Source: Gammaproteobacteria bacterium | Lineage (GTDB): Bacteria; Pseudomonadota; Gammaproteobacteria; HK1 | Reading direction: 5' to 3' | Length of the DNA stretch: 24,854 nucleotides | NCBI GenBank assembly: GCA_022822245.1 | Contig: JAJECB010000113.1 | Span: forward strand, 1-24,854 | In this document: positions 22,727-24,854 of the stretch, piece by piece | How the letters are laid out: each line of letters begins with the position of its first letter | Position numbering within the stretch: position 1 is the first letter of the stretch | Program-made: the position numbers and the translations under genes | Notes under the pieces: generated by a model | Told to the model about the DNA's origin: nothing | The model's input: only the letters and a program-made list of their open reading frames with translations | The model's database searches: none

Positions 22727-24016
22727 ATGCCGAAACACCAGTCGGCCGGGGCCGGCGGATCGACGCTTCTCGGGATCGAGGAACGAAGGGCCCGCACTGG
22801 AGGTGGCAGCACCGCGGTCGATCGCTGGCTCACGCGCAAGATTCTCACCGAGTCGGGTGACCCACCGCTCGTCATCGAGCTCTGGGACGGCACCCGGTTC
22901 GAGCCCGCCCACGCTTCCGGCGCGGAGCCGGAGCCGGTAGCCCGGGTCGAGCTCCGGGACCGGCGAACCCTTTTCGGTCTCCTCGTCAATACCGACGTCG
23001 CGTTCGGGGATGCGGTGAGCGCGGACCGGATCCGGATCCACGGCGACCTCGTCACCTTCCTCGAGACCATCTACCGCTCGACCGACGACGCGGTCCCGAG
23101 CGACTCCTGGAAGCGCCGTTTCAAGACGTGGCTCAACCGGCCCCGCCGGAACACCCGCGCGGGCTCCCAGTCCAACATCCACCACCACTACGACCTCGGC
23201 AACGACTTCTACCGGCTGTGGCTCGACGAGGAGATGGTCTACACGTGCGCCTACTACCCCCACGAGAGCGCCACTCTCGAGGAGGCGCAACGGGCCAAGA
23301 TGGACCACGTGTGCCGGAAGCTCGAGCTCCGGCCCGGGCAGCGGGTGGTCGAGGCGGGTTGCGGCTGGGGCTCGCTCGCGATCCACATGGCACGCGAGTA
23401 CGGGGTGCACGTGCGGGCGTTCAACATCTCGCACGAGCAGATCCTCTACGCGCGCGAACGGGCGGCCACGCTCGGGCTCGAGGGCCAGGTCGAGTTCGTG
23501 GAGGCCGACTACCGCACCGTCGAGGGCGAGTACGATGCGTTCGTCTCGGTCGGCATGCTCGAGCACGTGGGGGTCGACAACTACCGCACCCTCGGGGAGG
23601 TGGCGGCGCGCTCGCTCAAGCCCAACGGGCGGGGCCTCATCCACTCCATCGGGCGCAACGCCCCGGCGCCGAACAACCCCTGGATCGAGCGACGCATCTT
23701 CCCCGGGAGCTATCCGCCGAGCCTCGCGGAGATGAGCACGATCTTCGAGCCCCAGGAGTTCTCCGTTCTCGATGTCGAGAACCTGCGCCTGCACTACGCC
23801 CGTACCTGCCGGGCGTGGCTCGATCGTTTCGACGCGGCGGTGGACCGGGTGGAGGCGATGTACGACTCCGACTTCGTGCGCGCGTGGCGTCTCTACCTCG
23901 CGGGGTCGGTGGCGGCATTCACCACCGGCAGTCTTCAGCTCTTCCAGGTGGTGTTCGCTCCCGGCACGTCGAACGCGGTGCCGATGACCCGCGAGCACAT
24001 GTATCCAAGAAACTAG
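22727..24016 (+). CDS. cfa: Cyclopropane-fatty-acyl-phospholipid synthase family methyltransferase
   Basis: A 429-residue SAM-dependent enzyme that methylenates the double bond of membrane phospholipid acyl chains. SAM motif I is VVEAGCGWGSLA (207-218). The substrate/bicarbonate pocket of E. coli Cfa is conserved: Cys174 (YTCAYY), Glu279 (GMLEHVG), His306 and Ile308 (IHSIG), Tyr357 (LHYARTCRAWLDRF). HHHYDLGNDFYRLWLD is also typical. Start ATG has GGAGGGG upstream and a perfect TATAAT. Its TAG stop (24014-24016) lies inside the left arm of palindromic element copy 2. The next gene on the strand is an FAD oxidoreductase. A role in 10-methyl or furan fatty acids instead of cyclopropanes cannot be excluded. 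Confidence 0.93.
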   Translation: MPKHQSAGAGGSTLLGIEERRARTGGGSTAVDRWLTRKILTESGDPPLVIELWDGTRFEPAHASGAEPEPVARVELRDRRTLFGLLVNTDVAFGDAVSADRIRIHGDLVTFLETIYRSTDDAVPSDSWKRRFKTWLNRPRRNTRAGSQSNIHHHYDLGNDFYRLWLDEEMVYTCAYYPHESATLEEAQRAKMDHVCRKLELRPGQRVVEAGCGWGSLAIHMAREYGVHVRAFNISHEQILYARERAATLGLEGQVEFVEADYRTVEGEYDAFVSVGMLEHVGVDNYRTLGEVAARSLKPNGRGLIHSIGRNAPAPNNPWIERRIFPGSYPPSLAEMSTIFEPQEFSVLDVENLRLHYARTCRAWLDRFDAAVDRVEAMYDSDFVRAWRLYLAGSVAAFTTGSLQLFQVVFAPGTSNAVPMTREHMYPRN

Positions 24017-24209
24017 CCCGGAGAATTCACCGATGTCCTGCTGCGGACGCCAATTCTCTCGCTATCGCGGGCCGTACTCCCTCAAGCCGCTTCGACGTAG
24101 TGTCAGCTACGCCTTCAGCAGCGCGAATGCGCTCTTTCGGTCCGTGCGGCCCACTACCACAAGCATCTTGGCGCCCTCGCGACGAACATCGGTGAATTTT
24201 CCGGGCTAG
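24013..24209. repeat. Palindromic intergenic element, copy 2 (about 197 bp)
   Basis: The outer arms begin CTAGCCCGG (24013) and end CCGGGCTAG (24209) and pair over 24 bp with a single G/T mismatch. The core TTCACCGATGT and the interior match copy 1, with 64 identical bases at 24133-24196. Relative to copy 1 it has about 12 extra bases near 24120-24132, forming AGCGC-gaat-GCGCT, and a decayed inner left arm. The cfa stop codon lies within the left arm. It separates cfa from the next plus-strand gene and could act as terminator or attenuator between them. Confidence 0.85.
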
Positions 24210-24277
24210 CGGCCGACCGGATTCGGCGCGCCGCACCGGCCGGAACGCGATCCGCATCGACGAGGGGGAACACGAGA

Positions 24278-24854
24278 TTGGAGCGATTCGACGCCATCGT
24301 CGTCGGGGGCGGACCGGCCGGCTCCACCTGCGCCTGGCAGCTCCGGCGCGCGGGCCTCGACGTCGCGGTCATCGACAAGCGCAACTTCCCCCGCGACAAG
24401 GTGTGCGCGGGCTGGGTCACCCCCGCCGCCGTCGAGACCCTCCAGTTCGACCTCGACGAGTACCGGCGGGGCCGGGTATGCCAGCCGATCCGGTCGTTCC
24501 GGACCGGCAGCATGGCGGGGCGGATGGTCGAGACCCGCTACGACGAGGTCGCGAGCTACGGGATCCGCCGCGTCGAGTTCGACCACTACCTTCTCGACCG
24601 GAGCGGTGCGAAGCAGCTCACCGGCCACTCCGTCAAACGGATCGAGCGCACGGACGGGCTCTGGCGGATCGACGACGTCGCGGAAGCGCCGGTCGTCGTG
24701 GGGGCGGGCGGTCACTTCTGCCCCGTCGCCCGCCGCCTCGGAGCCAAGGTGGGCTCGACCGAGGACATCGTCGCCGCCCACGAGGTCGAGTTCGTGATGA
24801 GCGACGCCCAGCGGGCGGACTGCGCGGTGGCCGAGGAGACGCCGGAGATCTTCT
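24278..24854 (+). CDS. FAD-dependent oxidoreductase, geranylgeranyl-reductase-like, N-terminal part
   Basis: The frame is open from TTG 24278 to the window end (192 codons, incomplete). TTG is chosen because GAGGGGG lies about 10 nt upstream and the FAD motif FDAIVVGGGPAGSTCAWQLRRAG follows at once; no in-frame ATG or GTG precedes it. VIDKRNFPRDKVCAGWVTPAAVETL is the conserved segment of geranylgeranyl reductase/halogenase-type flavoproteins, followed by RRVEFDHYLLDRSG and APVVVGAGGHFCPVARRLG. The family reduces isoprenoid chains or acts on varied lipids and halogenation substrates. Its place after cfa suggests lipid modification, but element copy 2 lies between them. Confidence 0.85.
   Translation, partial: MERFDAIVVGGGPAGSTCAWQLRRAGLDVAVIDKRNFPRDKVCAGWVTPAAVETLQFDLDEYRRGRVCQPIRSFRTGSMAGRMVETRYDEVASYGIRRVEFDHYLLDRSGAKQLTGHSVKRIERTDGLWRIDDVAEAPVVVGAGGHFCPVARRLGAKVGSTEDIVAAHEVEFVMSDAQRADCAVAEETPEIF

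Overview
The window is about 25 kb of very GC-rich DNA (roughly 70% by eye) with many GTG and TTG starts and purine-rich ribosome binding sites. The gene types (di-heme cytochrome c peroxidase, MdlAB-like ABC exporter pair, cyclopropane fatty acid synthase, VapBC, many acyl-CoA enzymes) suggest a free-living or host-associated high-GC proteobacterium, perhaps a gammaproteobacterium. That placement is an inference and no rRNA or tRNA gene is present to test it.

Layout. 1-1.3 kb: the tail of a cytochrome c peroxidase and an SDR gene broken by a one-base frameshift. 1.5-5.0 kb: a polar amino-acid-type ABC uptake system, with ATPase, permease and an AhpD-like protein on the minus strand and the binding protein divergent on the plus strand. 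5.1-8.3 kb: a creatininase-family hydrolase, then on the minus strand a luciferase-like (LLM) oxidoreductase, an HSL-type esterase and a short remnant of a second LLM gene. 8.4-9.0 kb: a VapBC toxin-antitoxin pair. 9.05-12.7 kb: a minus-strand run of MhpD-type hydratase, zinc alcohol dehydrogenase, STAS protein and acyl-CoA dehydrogenase. 13.1-18.4 kb: a class III CoA-transferase, a small membrane coiled-coil protein, an amidohydrolase and an acyl-CoA synthetase. 18.6-22.4 kb: a heterodimeric ABC exporter. 22.7-24.85 kb: cyclopropane fatty acid synthase and the start of an FAD-dependent (geranylgeranyl-reductase-like) oxidoreductase.

How it works together (inference). The ABC importer could bring in a small organic nitrogen or amino-acid-like substrate. 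The esterase, LLM oxidoreductase, creatininase, amidohydrolase, CoA ligase, CoA-transferase, acyl-CoA dehydrogenase, hydratase and alcohol dehydrogenase look like an accessory catabolic repertoire for an organic acid whose identity cannot be read from the sequence. The exporter and the fatty-acid enzymes concern the envelope.

The most unusual content is between the genes. A palindromic element of about 180 bp is present in two copies plus one truncated copy, always just downstream of a plus-strand gene, and its outer arms differ between copies yet stay self-complementary. There are also a perfect 47-nt hairpin, a REP-like cluster, a triple TTGCGT operator candidate and a 14-bp TetR-like palindrome. 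No CRISPR array, tRNA, rRNA, integrase or intact transposase was seen.
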